The notes under the pieces: generated by a model
Seen by the model: the letters and a program-made list of their open reading frames with translations, nothing else
Databases searched by the model: none
What the model was told of the DNA's origin: nothing
Position numbers and translations under genes: made by a program
Origin: Alteromonas sp. LMIT006
GTDB lineage: Bacteria > Pseudomonadota > Gammaproteobacteria > Enterobacterales > Alteromonadaceae
DNA: 64,000 nt
Assembly: GCF_024300645.1 (NCBI RefSeq)
Contig: NZ_CP101291.1
Span: 992,001 to 1,056,000 of the forward strand
Direction: 5' to 3'
Shown: positions 48,405-56,919 of the stretch, piece by piece
How positions within the stretch are numbered: position 1 is the first letter of the stretch
Layout of the letters: the number at the start of each line of letters is the position of its first letter

Positions 48405-49316
48405 ATGACTGACCGCGTGGTCAATTTACAAAAAAAGGCTCGGATCTTATCTCAGATCCGAGCTTTTTTTTCAGAACGTGGCGTCCTCGAAGCAGACGTA
48501 CCATGTCTAGATACTCATGCCGTAACCGACCCTTATTTGACTAATTTTGAGTGTGACTGGCAAGGTCGCAAACTGTATCTACAAACTTCACCAGAATACG
48601 CATTGAAACGATTACTCAGTGAAGGGTTTGGCGACTGTTATTATTTGGGCAAAGCATTTCGCAATGAAGCAAGATCGCCACAACACAGTCCAGAGTTTTT
48701 AATGCTTGAATGGTATCGAGTTGGAATAACACCTACTCATCTCATGGCTGAGATAGCAGAACTCCTTAACTGTATCCTAGGTGTTGACAAGACAGCTTCT
48801 ATTTCCTATGCCGATGCATTTGAGCAATACGCCAATATTGATATTTGGCAAGCTGAGAATGAGCAGCTCATTGCAGCCTTTCCGGGGGAGCCGCATTTTG
48901 ATCTTGCTGCAGAATCGAGAACAGATCTCATCCAAATGCTATTTAGTATCCTAGTTGAACCTCATCTCGGACAAGAGATTCCATGTTTCGTATATGACTT
49001 TCCACTGGAACAAGCAGCTTTGGCCAAAGCAAACCATGATGGGCGGACAGCACAACGTTTTGAGCTCTATTATAAAGGCTTCGAGTTAGCCAATGGTTAT
49101 GGTGAATTGACTGACCCAACTGAACAGTCCAACCGTTTTCAGTGTGATATCGAAAAAAGATCTCGCTTAGGACTACCACAAGTTGCGCCCGATAATAGGT
49201 TATTGGCTGCGCTTGAACATGGGCTACCGCAGTGTAGTGGGGTAGCTCTAGGGGTCGACCGTCTGTGTATGCTGGCTTTAGGGCTTCGCCATATTGATTT
49301 GGTACAATATAATTAA
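48405..49316 (+). CDS. epmA: EF-P--(R)-beta-lysine ligase EpmA (GenX/PoxA)
   Basis: 303 residues, a lysyl-tRNA-synthetase paralogue lacking the anticodon-binding domain. It attaches beta-lysine to Lys34 of EF-P. Class II motifs: motif 2 with KAFRNEARSPQHSPEFLMLEW, given as KAFRNEARS and HSPEFLMLEWYRVG, and motif 3 GVALGVDRLCMLALG. TSPEYALKRLLSEGFGDCYYL is EpmA-typical (TSPEYALKRLL). The start 2 bases after the efp stop, at MTDRVVNLQKK, is the only one that keeps the conserved ILSQIRAFFSERGVLE helix. That helix is encoded by a perfect terminator-like hairpin. Confidence 0.96.
   Translation: MTDRVVNLQKKARILSQIRAFFSERGVLEADVPCLDTHAVTDPYLTNFECDWQGRKLYLQTSPEYALKRLLSEGFGDCYYLGKAFRNEARSPQHSPEFLMLEWYRVGITPTHLMAEIAELLNCILGVDKTASISYADAFEQYANIDIWQAENEQLIAAFPGEPHFDLAAESRTDLIQMLFSILVEPHLGQEIPCFVYDFPLEQAALAKANHDGRTAQRFELYYKGFELANGYGELTDPTEQSNRFQCDIEKRSRLGLPQVAPDNRLLAALEHGLPQCSGVALGVDRLCMLALGLRHIDLVQYN
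48430..48471 (+). terminator. Intrinsic terminator hairpin embedded in the epmA coding start
   Basis: A 10-bp stem, GCTCGGATCT (48438-48447) with AGATCCGAGC (48454-48463), plus a G-U and several A-U pairs, surrounds a 6-base TATCTC loop and is followed by eight T residues (48464-48471). It begins 28 bases past the efp stop and lies within codons 9-22 of epmA. By form it is a strong rho-independent terminator that would cut efp transcripts off before epmA unless read through. Function is inferred from structure only. Confidence 0.75.
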
Positions 49317-49573
49317 TTGGCTTGCTCGTAGACTTTTACGAGATCTTGTAAAACCCATTCAACAATTTGCGCTAATATCTGGTTATCAGAATGTTCTAAA
49401 TGGATGAATACATCGATGGCCTTACAAATCAAGGGTGTTGTTTCTAAAATTTCATCTGGTAATGCTGAACAAGCATGAATGAGCGCTTCCACAGATTCAA
49501 TTTGACAACTTCCCTGTAGAGAAATCTCCTGCAGACAGACATTAAGTTTGTCTTTTAATATTTCTGCAGTCAT
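49313..49573 (-). CDS. Small unknown protein
   Basis: 86 residues, family not recognised. Mostly helical and acidic (MTAEILKDKLNVCLQEI; ICKAIDVFIHLEHSDNQILAQIVEWVLQDLVKVYE in two parts ICKAIDVFIHLEH and ILAQIVEWVLQDLVKVYE). An AGG lies 8 bases before the ATG at 49573. Its stop codon overlaps the convergent epmA stop. Helical content and three Cys are all that can be said; no toxin or antitoxin partner is adjacent. Confidence 0.6.
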   Translation of the reverse strand: MTAEILKDKLNVCLQEISLQGSCQIESVEALIHACSALPDEILETTPLICKAIDVFIHLEHSDNQILAQIVEWVLQDLVKVYEQAN

Positions 49574-49805
49574 AAGGATTACCTACTATTAGTAATACAC
49601 TAAGAGTAGGCTATTTATTACTTGGTTATTGGGATGCCCTTATAAAAGTATTCTTTAGTCTAAATGAATGCTTAGACTTAAGTTTAAAAAGTAGCAATAA
49701 TACATTACTTTACAAGTTTACCTGCGCTTAAAAAACAACCAATATCAAATGTTGATAAACATCTTTTACTAGAAATTTGTGCAAAATAGAGTTACAACGT
49801 CTGCC

Positions 49806-50318
49806 ATGACAACACAAAAATACATCATAATCACTCCATACTATTCGTTACGAGAAATAGATTTAAGGGATGCTCAACAGATTTTGGTTTTAACCAACGA
49901 TCCTGACTGGCTCAAATACATAGGTGATCGGGGCATTTACAGCTACGACAATGCCTTGGCTTATATTCAAGAGCGGTTCATAGCGAGTTACCAAGAGTAC
50001 GGTTTTGGCAGTTGGGCGATTATTGATAATGAAACCGGAGCGTTTATGGGGATCTGCGGTTTATTACAAAGAGAAGCGATGGCGTTTCCAGAGTTGGGAT
50101 ATGCTTTACTCCCGGAATATCGAGGTAGAGGCGTTATTCAAGCGCTTATCCCACCTGTTTTGGAATGGGCAAAACAGCATGAGGTTAGTTTTTTAACAGC
50201 ACTAACAACACCCGATAATCACACGTCCATTCATATTTTAGAAAAGCATGGTTTTACTTTTTCACGCATTCATTTTGAGGAAGATAATTCAATTAATGTG
50301 TATCAACTTATGCTGTGA
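49806..50318 (+). CDS. GNAT-family N-acetyltransferase (RimJ/RimL-like)
   Basis: 170 residues from the ATG at 49806; a GTG at 49779 in frame is an alternative, and neither has a good Shine-Dalgarno. YYSLREIDLRDAQQILVLTNDP is the RimJ/RimL-like opening, ELGYALLPEYRGRGVIQALI is the acetyl-CoA pyrophosphate loop, and TTPDNHTSIHILEKHGF is the closing Asn-Ser helix motif. Such enzymes acetylate ribosomal protein N-termini or small amines; the target is not predictable. It stands alone, with a 205-bp AT-rich region upstream, and converges on the cyclophilin gene. Confidence 0.88.
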   Translation: MTTQKYIIITPYYSLREIDLRDAQQILVLTNDPDWLKYIGDRGIYSYDNALAYIQERFIASYQEYGFGSWAIIDNETGAFMGICGLLQREAMAFPELGYALLPEYRGRGVIQALIPPVLEWAKQHEVSFLTALTTPDNHTSIHILEKHGFTFSRIHFEEDNSINVYQLML

Positions 50319-50325
50319 AGGAGCC

Positions 50326-50940
50326 CTAAAATTGAGGCGGTAAGATCTCAGCTTTTTGCAGAATAATTGGTTCAATCGGCACATCGGGTTGGCCGAAATT
50401 AATTGAATATTCTGTTTCAACCTCACCCATCGCGTCAATGACTTCAAAGCCCTCGACAACTGAACCAAAAACGGTGTAGCCCCAGTTCCGACCGGGATCG
50501 AGTGATTCGTTGTCTTTGAGATTGATAAAAAACTGTCTGGTCGCACTGTGTGGGTCAGTTTCTCTAGCCATTGCAATACTGTAGTAAGTATTTTTTAGGC
50601 CATTGCCTGATTCATTAAAGATTTTGCCGAGCGATGGTTTGCTTTTGTAATCGACTGTATAGCCTCCACCTTGCACGACAAAATCCGGCACCACTCGATG
50701 AAAAATCGTATCTTCATAACTGCGCAGGGCAACATAGCGCAAAAAGTTATTGACGGTGATTGGCGCTTTAAAGCGGTCTAGTTCAAGTATAAATTCGCCT
50801 AGGTTGGTGTTTATTTTGACTCGCGGATAAGCATTGTCTGGCTGAATCTCGGAGCCATCTTTGACTTTCAATGCGAAGCTTGGCGCACTCAAACACAGCA
50901 TCACCATCACACACAAACAGTGAACATATCGCTTTCCCAT
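50326..50940 (-). CDS. Cyclophilin-type peptidylprolyl isomerase, exported
   Basis: 204 residues. A signal peptide (ends PSFAL) suggests a periplasmic location. The cyclophilin core is clear: NTNLGEFILELDRFKAPITVNNFLRYV, IFHRVVPDFVVQGGGYT with the catalytic Arg and Phe, IAMARETDPHSATRQFFINL and GYTVFGSVVEGFEVIDAM. It speeds cis-trans isomerisation at proline in envelope proteins, as PpiA does. It follows rlmG by 3 bases, so the two share a transcript. Confidence 0.94.
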   Translation of the reverse strand: MGKRYVHCLCVMVMLCLSAPSFALKVKDGSEIQPDNAYPRVKINTNLGEFILELDRFKAPITVNNFLRYVALRSYEDTIFHRVVPDFVVQGGGYTVDYKSKPSLGKIFNESGNGLKNTYYSIAMARETDPHSATRQFFINLKDNESLDPGRNWGYTVFGSVVEGFEVIDAMGEVETEYSINFGQPDVPIEPIILQKAEILPPQF

Positions 50941-50943
50941 GAA

Positions 50944-52086
50944 TTAACCTTTTTTGAACGTTGATAGTATGGTGAACTTATCACTATTTGCTTTGACAGT
51001 AAAACCGCCGAAACGCTTTTTCAATATTCTGCCATAGGTTAAGTGCCGGTTCGCAACAATGCGCAATTCACCACCTGGTTTTAATGCAAAATAGCTGTCG
51101 TGAAACATCTGTATAGCAATATGCTCAGTAATGGTGTTATTTTGATGAAATGGCGGATTACACAAAATCAAATCTGCAGGTTCACGCCGTCCATAGTAGC
51201 TCAGACAGTTATTGTGCCAAAACTCGCAATTCGCTAATGCGTTAGGGTGATTGGTTGCCACATTGTGTCGTGCCGAGGCAACTGCATGGTATGATTCATC
51301 GACAAAGGTAACCGATGCTTCTGGGTTAAGGCGCAGCGCAGCGCAGCCTAATACGCCATTGCCACAGCCTAAATCAATGATGCGCTGTCCACTGACAGGA
51401 TGTAGATGCTCTAACATAAATCGCGCCCCAATATCGAGCTGATTGCGAGCAAATACATTAGGCAGATTGGCAATGTTTAACTGATATTCTGGCACTTTCC
51501 AGTGACACATATCCATTTGGTAATCAGACGTTGCAGCTCTGACTTCGGCTCGCAGTAAACGAGATTTTTTCCATGCCAGACCAGTACGATTAGGGCCAAT
51601 GTATTGTTCAAACAAAGCTTGCACATTCTTGGTCATGTTTTGCATTTTACTACCAACTAGCACAATACTGTGTTTATGCAATAATGGACGTAAACGCTGT
51701 AACTGATCAGCCAAAAAGGTGAGATTTTTAGGGAGTTTAATTAATGCTATATCAATTTGCTTAGAGGGTGTTTCAAGTGAGTGACACCAGTTCACCGTAT
51801 CTTCCAATTCATTACTGGCAAGATTGGCTTTGGCCGCTTGCTGGGCAATCAATGAATCGCTCCAATGAGTTAAATGATATTCATGCAAGGCACATGTCAG
51901 CGCCCCAAAATCGTCGTTGAGTATCGCGATATGTGCGTTGGCTAAGCTGTCAACGTGGGTATCGGCAAGCGTGCGTAACAGATACTCATCAGAGGCATCC
52001 CATGCTTGTAGGGACTTGTGTTGTGCTCCACGAGGATAGCGATGTAATATGTGTGTGCCAAAAGCGTGTGTTAATTCAATCTGCAT
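50944..52086 (-). CDS. rlmG: 23S rRNA (guanine-N2) methyltransferase RlmG
   Basis: 380 residues from the ATG at 52086 (MQIELTHAFG); the frame reaches 52191 but the extra part overlaps alkB. RlmG methylates G1835 of 23S rRNA. It has two Rossmann halves: an N-terminal degenerate one and a C-terminal SAM-binding one with DIGARFMLEHL, IIDLGCGNGVLGCAALRLNP and the amino-methyltransferase motif LILCNPPFHQN. It is divergent from alkB with 20 bases between the start codons. Confidence 0.94.
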   Translation of the reverse strand: MQIELTHAFGTHILHRYPRGAQHKSLQAWDASDEYLLRTLADTHVDSLANAHIAILNDDFGALTCALHEYHLTHWSDSLIAQQAAKANLASNELEDTVNWCHSLETPSKQIDIALIKLPKNLTFLADQLQRLRPLLHKHSIVLVGSKMQNMTKNVQALFEQYIGPNRTGLAWKKSRLLRAEVRAATSDYQMDMCHWKVPEYQLNIANLPNVFARNQLDIGARFMLEHLHPVSGQRIIDLGCGNGVLGCAALRLNPEASVTFVDESYHAVASARHNVATNHPNALANCEFWHNNCLSYYGRREPADLILCNPPFHQNNTITEHIAIQMFHDSYFALKPGGELRIVANRHLTYGRILKKRFGGFTVKANSDKFTILSTFKKG

Positions 52087-52106
52087 AGACTTATTAAAGG
52101 TGACCG

Positions 52107-52709
52107 ATGTTCGACGAGCTCCCCATACAATTGTCATTACCGGATGCGACCGTGACCTACTATCCGCAATGGCTAGAGGCCAACCAGGCATCGTCGTATC
52201 AAATGACGTTGCAAGATGAACTACAATGGTCGCAAGATTATATCAAACTCTACGGTCGCGAGGTAAAGATTCCTCGTTTACAAGCTTGGTATGGTGAACC
52301 AGAAGCGACCTATACCTACTCGCAACTGGCGATGAAGCCTATGCCATGGCATTCGGTCTTAGCTGATTTGCGCGCCACACTTGAGCAAGAGTGTAATACT
52401 CAATTTAACTCGGTATTGGCCAACTGGTATCGCCATGGGCAAGATAGTATGGGCATGCACAGTGACGACGAGCCGGAATTAGGAGCGCAACCAGTCATTG
52501 CGTCTTTGACCTTCGGTGCAGCTCGGGGATTCATCATGAAACATAAACTAACCGGTCAAAAGGAGGTGTTGGAATTGGCACATGGCAGTTTGTTAGTCAT
52601 GTCTGGTGACACCCAAACGTATTGGCAGCACGGTATAAACAAGACAAAAAAACGCATTGCTGATAGAATCAATCTCACTTTTAGACACATTACACCAGTC
52701 GAATCATGA
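52107..52709 (+). CDS. alkB: AlkB-like 2-oxoglutarate/Fe(II) dioxygenase
   Basis: 200 residues, ALKBH2/3-like. It oxidatively removes methyl groups from 1-methyladenine and 3-methylcytosine. The iron ligands are the HxD in [12 protein letters not shown] and the later His in YWQHGIN; the 2-oxoglutarate-binding Arg pair is in [13 protein letters not shown]. The recognition lid [17 protein letters not shown] is also typical. It overlaps the downstream BolA-family gene by four bases (ATGA). No ada gene is adjacent. Confidence 0.93.
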   Translation: MFDELPIQLSLPDATVTYYPQWLEANQASSYQMTLQDELQWSQDYIKLYGREVKIPRLQAWYGEPEATYTYSQLAMKPMPWHSVLADLRATLEQECNTQFNSVLANWYRHGQDSMGMHSDDEPELGAQPVIASLTFGAARGFIMKHKLTGQKEVLELAHGSLLVMSGDTQTYWQHGINKTKKRIADRINLTFRHITPVES

Positions 52710-53017
52710 ACATTGAGCAACAAATTACGCAAAAATTAACCGATGCATTTTCCCCAGAGCATCTAGAAGTGCATAATGAAAGTCACATGCACAATGTCGC
52801 CCCAGGTAGTGAAAGTCATTTTAAAGTAGTGATTGTGAGTCAGGCGTTTGCCGATAAGCGTTTGTTACAGTGTCATCGCATGGTCAATGAAGTGCTAGCC
52901 GATGAGTTATCTAACCACATTCATGCCTTGGCGATTCATACATATAGCGCAGAAAAGTGGGCCGCCACAAATGCTGCCCCCGATTCACCGAATTGCATGG
53001 GTGGGAGTAAGCGCTAA
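52706..53017 (+). CDS. BolA-family protein
   Basis: 103 residues. BolA fold with the helix-turn-helix-like core: [26 protein letters not shown] ([10 protein letters not shown] and [10 protein letters not shown]) and the conserved [13 protein letters not shown]-terminal segment; the invariant His near residue 85 and the HNES Glu/His loop contact glutaredoxin iron-sulfur centres in relatives. BolA and IbaG partner monothiol glutaredoxins in Fe-S trafficking and affect cell shape. The start overlaps the alkB stop. The following rpoS is convergent; bolA is an RpoS-dependent gene in E. coli. Confidence 0.92.
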   Translation: MNIEQQITQKLTDAFSPEHLEVHNESHMHNVAPGSESHFKVVIVSQAFADKRLLQCHRMVNEVLADELSNHIHALAIHTYSAEKWAATNAAPDSPNCMGGSKR

Positions 53018-53045
53018 GCTGAGCTTGATGTCAACTTAGCATTGC

Positions 53046-54059
53046 TTAATTATCGTTATTCGCCTTGAATAGAGCTTCTAAATTAAGTCCTTGCTGGCCC
53101 AAGAGATCGCGTAAGCGACGTAGCGCTTCGACTTGAATTTGGCGGACTCGCTCTCGGGTCAAACCTATCTCAGCCCCCACATCTTCTAATGTTGAAGGCT
53201 CATAGCCTAACAAACCAAAGCGTCTAGCAAGGACTTCGCGCTGTTTGGGATTGAGATCTTTGAGCCATCGCACAATCGAATGACGTAGATCATCGTCTTG
53301 TACTTCATTTTCAGGACCTGAGTGGTTCTCATCTTTAAGTACATCGAGCAAGCCCTTGTTTTCACCATCTTGATTGACTGGCGAATCCACGGAGCTAATG
53401 CGCTCATTGAGTTTGAGCATTTTAGAAACAGTTTCGACATCGTGACCAAGTGCAGCGGCAATGTCTTCTGCTGTGGGCTCATGGTCGAGATCTTGTGCCA
53501 GTTGACGAGCGGTACGCAAATATCCATTGAGTTCTTTGACTACATGAATAGGCAGGCGAATGGTGCGCGTTTGATTCATGATGGCGCGTTCGATGGTTTG
53601 TCTAATCCACCATGTTGCATAAGTTGAGAAGCGAAAGCCTCGTTCGGGATCGAACTTTTCTACCGCTCGAATTAAGCCTAAATTACCTTCTTCAATCAAA
53701 TCGAGTAAAGCCAAACCTCGGTTGTTGTAGCGTCTAGCAATCTTGACAACCAAGCGTAAGTTACAGACGATCATCCGCTCGCGCGCTTGCATATCTCCAG
53801 ACAAGGCTTTGCGTGCGTATAATACTTCCTCCTCTGCGCTAAGCAATGGAGAAAAACCAATCTCACCTAAATAAAGCTGTGTAGCGTCTAAATTACGTTG
53901 AACATCTTCAGCGATATTGACGTCATCAAAGGCGTCAGCGTCTTCTTCAGAAAACAAACTAATATCGTCTGTGTTTGATTGTGAAATTTTATCTTCGTAT
54001 TCAGCGTCAAAATCCTGAGATATGAGTTCGACATCTGAATCTTGCTTTTTCTGACCCAT
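53046..54059 (-). CDS. rpoS: RNA polymerase sigma factor RpoS
   Basis: 337 residues. Stationary-phase and general stress sigma factor. Region 1.2 [21 protein letters not shown], region 2 [59 protein letters not shown] seen as [29 protein letters not shown] and [12 protein letters not shown], region 3, and region 4 with [19 protein letters not shown]. An acidic N-terminal extension (first 40 residues) precedes it. GGAG lies 8 bases before the ATG. It follows nlpD by 66 bases; in E. coli the main rpoS promoter lies inside nlpD. Confidence 0.97.
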   Translation of the reverse strand: MGQKKQDSDVELISQDFDAEYEDKISQSNTDDISLFSEEDADAFDDVNIAEDVQRNLDATQLYLGEIGFSPLLSAEEEVLYARKALSGDMQARERMIVCNLRLVVKIARRYNNRGLALLDLIEEGNLGLIRAVEKFDPERGFRFSTYATWWIRQTIERAIMNQTRTIRLPIHVVKELNGYLRTARQLAQDLDHEPTAEDIAAALGHDVETVSKMLKLNERISSVDSPVNQDGENKGLLDVLKDENHSGPENEVQDDDLRHSIVRWLKDLNPKQREVLARRFGLLGYEPSTLEDVGAEIGLTRERVRQIQVEALRRLRDLLGQQGLNLEALFKANNDN

Positions 54060-54125
54060 TACTGCATCTCCTGCAAACCGGAATAATCATTAACTCCTCC
54101 TAACGTCCATTTAGGTATTTTATTA

Positions 54126-54938
54126 TTATTTTTTGGGCAAAAATTGTTGTGGATCCAGTGATTTGCCTTTAAAGCGGATCTCAAAGCGAAGCTTTGCCTC
54201 AGTCGTCCCGGAGTTACCCATTTCGGCTATCATCTCTCCCGCCTTGACAAATTGGCGTTCCTTGACCAATATTTTATTATTGTGTGCATAAGCACTCAAA
54301 TACGTATCGGTATGCTTGATAATAACCAGGTTTCCATAACCTCTAAGAGCATTTCCGACATACACGACTTTACCCTCAGCTGCTGAGACGACCGGGGTAC
54401 CAATAGAGTTTGCAATAAGCAGTCCACTGTTGCCCGCTTCAGCGGTTGAAAACTTACCAACAATTTTACCTTCTGTTGGCCATACCCATCGCGAAACCCG
54501 CGAAGGGAGTGTTTTAGTTGAAGCTACTTGTGATAAAGATTTATCACTAGTAGTTTTTCCACGATACTCCTGAGTTTGAGTTGACGCAACTGGATTTTTG
54601 GACTTAGGAGCAGTATTAACTGTCTCTAATGAACTTGTATCGGCTTTAACGCTTGGTTGTTTAATGACTTTTGTTGAAAGATTGAGTTTTTGCCCAATCC
54701 TAATTTGGTACGGTTCTGTTAAACCGTTGAGTGTTGCGAGTTCCTGATAATCTTTGCCATGGAGCCACGCGATTCCATACAAAGTTTCATTTGCTTGAAC
54801 TTCATGAATAAATTGCGATTGGCGGTCGTTATCCAAGCTTATTTGTGTGTCGATGACTGATATGGGCGCGGGCACTGAACGCTGAGCACAGCCAATTAAC
54901 CCGATGAATGTCACTGCAAACAGCGCTATTTTTCCCAC
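54126..54938 (-). CDS. nlpD: NlpD lipoprotein, divisome-associated amidase activator, GTG start
   Basis: 270 residues from GTG at 54938. Lipobox LIGC near residue 17, then a LysM domain (HEVQANETLYGIAWLHGKDYQ) that binds peptidoglycan, a Ser/Thr-rich linker, and a LytM/M23 domain. In the LytM active site the usual HxH is replaced by LRFEIRFKGKSLDP, so it is degenerate, as in E. coli NlpD, which activates AmiC rather than cutting itself. The Shine-Dalgarno AGG overlaps the yqaA stop (AGGTAA), implying coupling. It is followed by rpoS. Confidence 0.95.
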   Translation of the reverse strand: MGKIALFAVTFIGLIGCAQRSVPAPISVIDTQISLDNDRQSQFIHEVQANETLYGIAWLHGKDYQELATLNGLTEPYQIRIGQKLNLSTKVIKQPSVKADTSSLETVNTAPKSKNPVASTQTQEYRGKTTSDKSLSQVASTKTLPSRVSRWVWPTEGKIVGKFSTAEAGNSGLLIANSIGTPVVSAAEGKVVYVGNALRGYGNLVIIKHTDTYLSAYAHNNKILVKERQFVKAGEMIAEMGNSGTTEAKLRFEIRFKGKSLDPQQFLPKK

Positions 54939-54944
54939 AAATAC

Positions 54945-55523
54945 TTACCTGTAAATCAAATATAGAATCACTGCAAGTAGGATAACGCCCCAGCCAAGAA
55001 TTTCAACATATTGACGCAATTTGCTTTCCATTTTTGCGCCCCCCCAATACATTAATCCAGCAACCAAAAAGAACCGTACACCTCGGCCAATTGCCGATGC
55101 GATCACAAAGGGCAAAAAGGCCATCGACATCATACCTGCAGTGATTGTAAACACTTTATAAGGTATTGGTGAAAATCCTGCTATGAAAACGACCCAAACG
55201 CCATAATGGGTAAACCATTCCATAGTGAGCGCCAATTTGTCGCTGTAACCAAAATCCACAATGATAGGATGGATAAATGCATCAAATGCAAAATAGCCTA
55301 ACAAATATCCGGCGATACCGCCTAATACAGATGCAACGGTGGTAATCATTGCGTACCACCAAGCTCTTTGCGGTTGAGCCAAGGCCATGGGGGCGAGCAT
55401 GACATCCGGTGGGATTGGAAATATAACCGACTCAGTAAAACTTAAGCCAGCCAGATATTTATCTGCATGGCGGTGCTGAGCCCATCCTAAACAAGCATCA
55501 TATAAAGGAGTAAAGAGTTTCAT
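54945..55523 (-). CDS. yqaA: YqaA-family membrane protein (DedA/SNARE-associated)
   Basis: 192 residues, four to five hydrophobic segments. The DedA-like core is seen in GYLLGYFAFDAFIH, GVWVVFIAGFSPIPYKVFTITAG and ASAIGRGVRFFLVAGLMYWGG. YqaA and DedA relatives are linked to envelope integrity and lipid flipping; the substrate is not known. Its start is 2 bases after the pcm stop and its end overlaps the nlpD ribosome-binding site, so it is inside the ftsB-to-rpoS operon. Confidence 0.92.
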   Translation of the reverse strand: MKLFTPLYDACLGWAQHRHADKYLAGLSFTESVIFPIPPDVMLAPMALAQPQRAWWYAMITTVASVLGGIAGYLLGYFAFDAFIHPIIVDFGYSDKLALTMEWFTHYGVWVVFIAGFSPIPYKVFTITAGMMSMAFLPFVIASAIGRGVRFFLVAGLMYWGGAKMESKLRQYVEILGWGVILLAVILYLIYR

Positions 55524-55525
55524 GA

Positions 55526-56176
55526 TTAAATGATCGTTCCTTGAATTAATGGCACAAAGCGCGCCTCGTCGAGTGGTATCCGTTGCACAGTTTGCCCAAC
55601 TTTACGGACATAGGTTAGAGTTTGCTGAGTATCCCCAATTGGAATCAGCATACAGCCGTTGTCGTTAAGTTGCGCAACTAATTCCTCGGGTAACGTTGCC
55701 GCGGCAGCAGTTACCAAAATGCCATCATAAGGCCCTTTGGCGCGCCAACCTTCCCAGCCATCCCCATGTTTGCATGAGATGTTGTAACAATCTAATTGAC
55801 TGAAACGGCGCTGAGCCTGAAATTGCAGGGCTTTGATGCGTTCAACGGTAAAGACGTGGGCAAAGAGTTTGGCGAGCACTGTGGTTTGATATCCCGAACC
55901 AGTACCAATTTCCAATATTTTGGGTGATTTGAACGAGTATTCTGCCATATGGGCACGCAGTGTTTGAGTCATGAATGCCACAGTAGATGGCTGGGATAAA
56001 GTCTGACCTTGCCCAATGGGTAAAGCGTCATTAATGTATGCTTGGTGCGATAAAGTAGAGGGTAAAAAGTGCTCTCGTGGGATATTACCCATTACTTCAA
56101 GTACTGCCTTATCTTCTATGCCATGCTGTAGTAACAGCTCGATAAGACCTTTGGCTCGGGGCAAAGTTTTGATCAT
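55526..56176 (-). CDS. pcm: Protein-L-isoaspartate O-methyltransferase
   Basis: 216 residues from the ATG at 56176, which overlaps the surE stop (ATGA); the frame runs on to 56326 but that part lies in surE. An ATG at 56191 is an alternative. Pcm methylates isoaspartyl residues so that they can be repaired. Motifs: GNIPREHFLPSTLSHQAYIND, IGQGQTLSQPSTVAFMT and the SAM loop ILEIGTGSGYQTTVLAKL. The surE-pcm pairing is conserved with rpoS and protects stationary-phase cells. Confidence 0.96.
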   Translation of the reverse strand: MIKTLPRAKGLIELLLQHGIEDKAVLEVMGNIPREHFLPSTLSHQAYINDALPIGQGQTLSQPSTVAFMTQTLRAHMAEYSFKSPKILEIGTGSGYQTTVLAKLFAHVFTVERIKALQFQAQRRFSQLDCYNISCKHGDGWEGWRAKGPYDGILVTAAAATLPEELVAQLNDNGCMLIPIGDTQQTLTYVRKVGQTVQRIPLDEARFVPLIQGTII

Positions 56177-56919
56177 CGCTGGGCCATCCATGCTGACAAA
56201 GACTGTTGTGCTTGATAGTCCGTCATATCTACGGATAAAGGTGTCACTGAAACATAACCGTTGGCAATGGCATGAAAATCGGTTCCAGGACCCGCGTCCT
56301 GTTCCGGTCCGAGCTTGCCATACCAAAAAATAGTGCGACCAAAGGGGTCTTTATCTTTCACCATATTTTCGGCTTGGTGACGATTCCCCAATCGAGTGAC
56401 TTGAACGCCCTTGAGTTCCTGATAAGGGACATTTGGCACATTCACATTCAGGATACTGGTATTTGTCAAAGGCATTTCTTTTAGTTTTTGCAGTAAGTCC
56501 AATAACACTTGTCCAGCAGTAGCAAATTGCCAGTTTGTATATCCATGCATCGAAATCGCAATTGCTGGCAACCCTAGGTGACGTCCCTCGGTTGCAGCAG
56601 CGACCGTTCCTGAATAAATGACATCATCTCCAAGATTAGGACCGTGATTGATACCCGATACAACGATGTCTGGCGCAGTCATAAAATCTCCATTGACACC
56701 AATCTGTACACAATCTGATGGAGTACCATTAACCGCATGAAAACCGTTATCTAGGGTTGTCACGCGTAATGGTGAATGTAGAGAAAGTGCATTACTGGCA
56801 CCTGAGTTATTGCGGTCAGGTGCAATCACAGTGACCTTATATTGGCTACTTAACGCTTGATGAGCGGCTATGATCCCTTGAGCAAAAGCGCTGTCATCAT
56901 TACTTAACAAAATGTGCAT
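56173..56919 (-). CDS. surE: 5'/3'-nucleotidase SurE
   Basis: 248 residues. A metal-dependent phosphatase acting on nucleoside monophosphates and short polyphosphate. Active-site motifs: ILLSNDDSAFAQGI (the Asp pair), PDRNNSGASNALSL and VSGINHGPNLGDDVIYSGTVAAATEG, the last two holding the Asn and Ser ligands. It starts at the base after the truD stop and overlaps pcm by four bases. Confidence 0.97.
   Translation of the reverse strand: MHILLSNDDSAFAQGIIAAHQALSSQYKVTVIAPDRNNSGASNALSLHSPLRVTTLDNGFHAVNGTPSDCVQIGVNGDFMTAPDIVVSGINHGPNLGDDVIYSGTVAAATEGRHLGLPAIAISMHGYTNWQFATAGQVLLDLLQKLKEMPLTNTSILNVNVPNVPYQELKGVQVTRLGNRHQAENMVKDKDPFGRTIFWYGKLGPEQDAGPGTDFHAIANGYVSVTPLSVDMTDYQAQQSLSAWMAQR

Noticed and set aside
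49657-49678. AGTCTAA / TTAGACT inverted repeat ahead of the GNAT gene
   Set aside because: Only 7 bp with an 8-base spacer in AT-rich DNA; too short to claim as an operator without conservation data.
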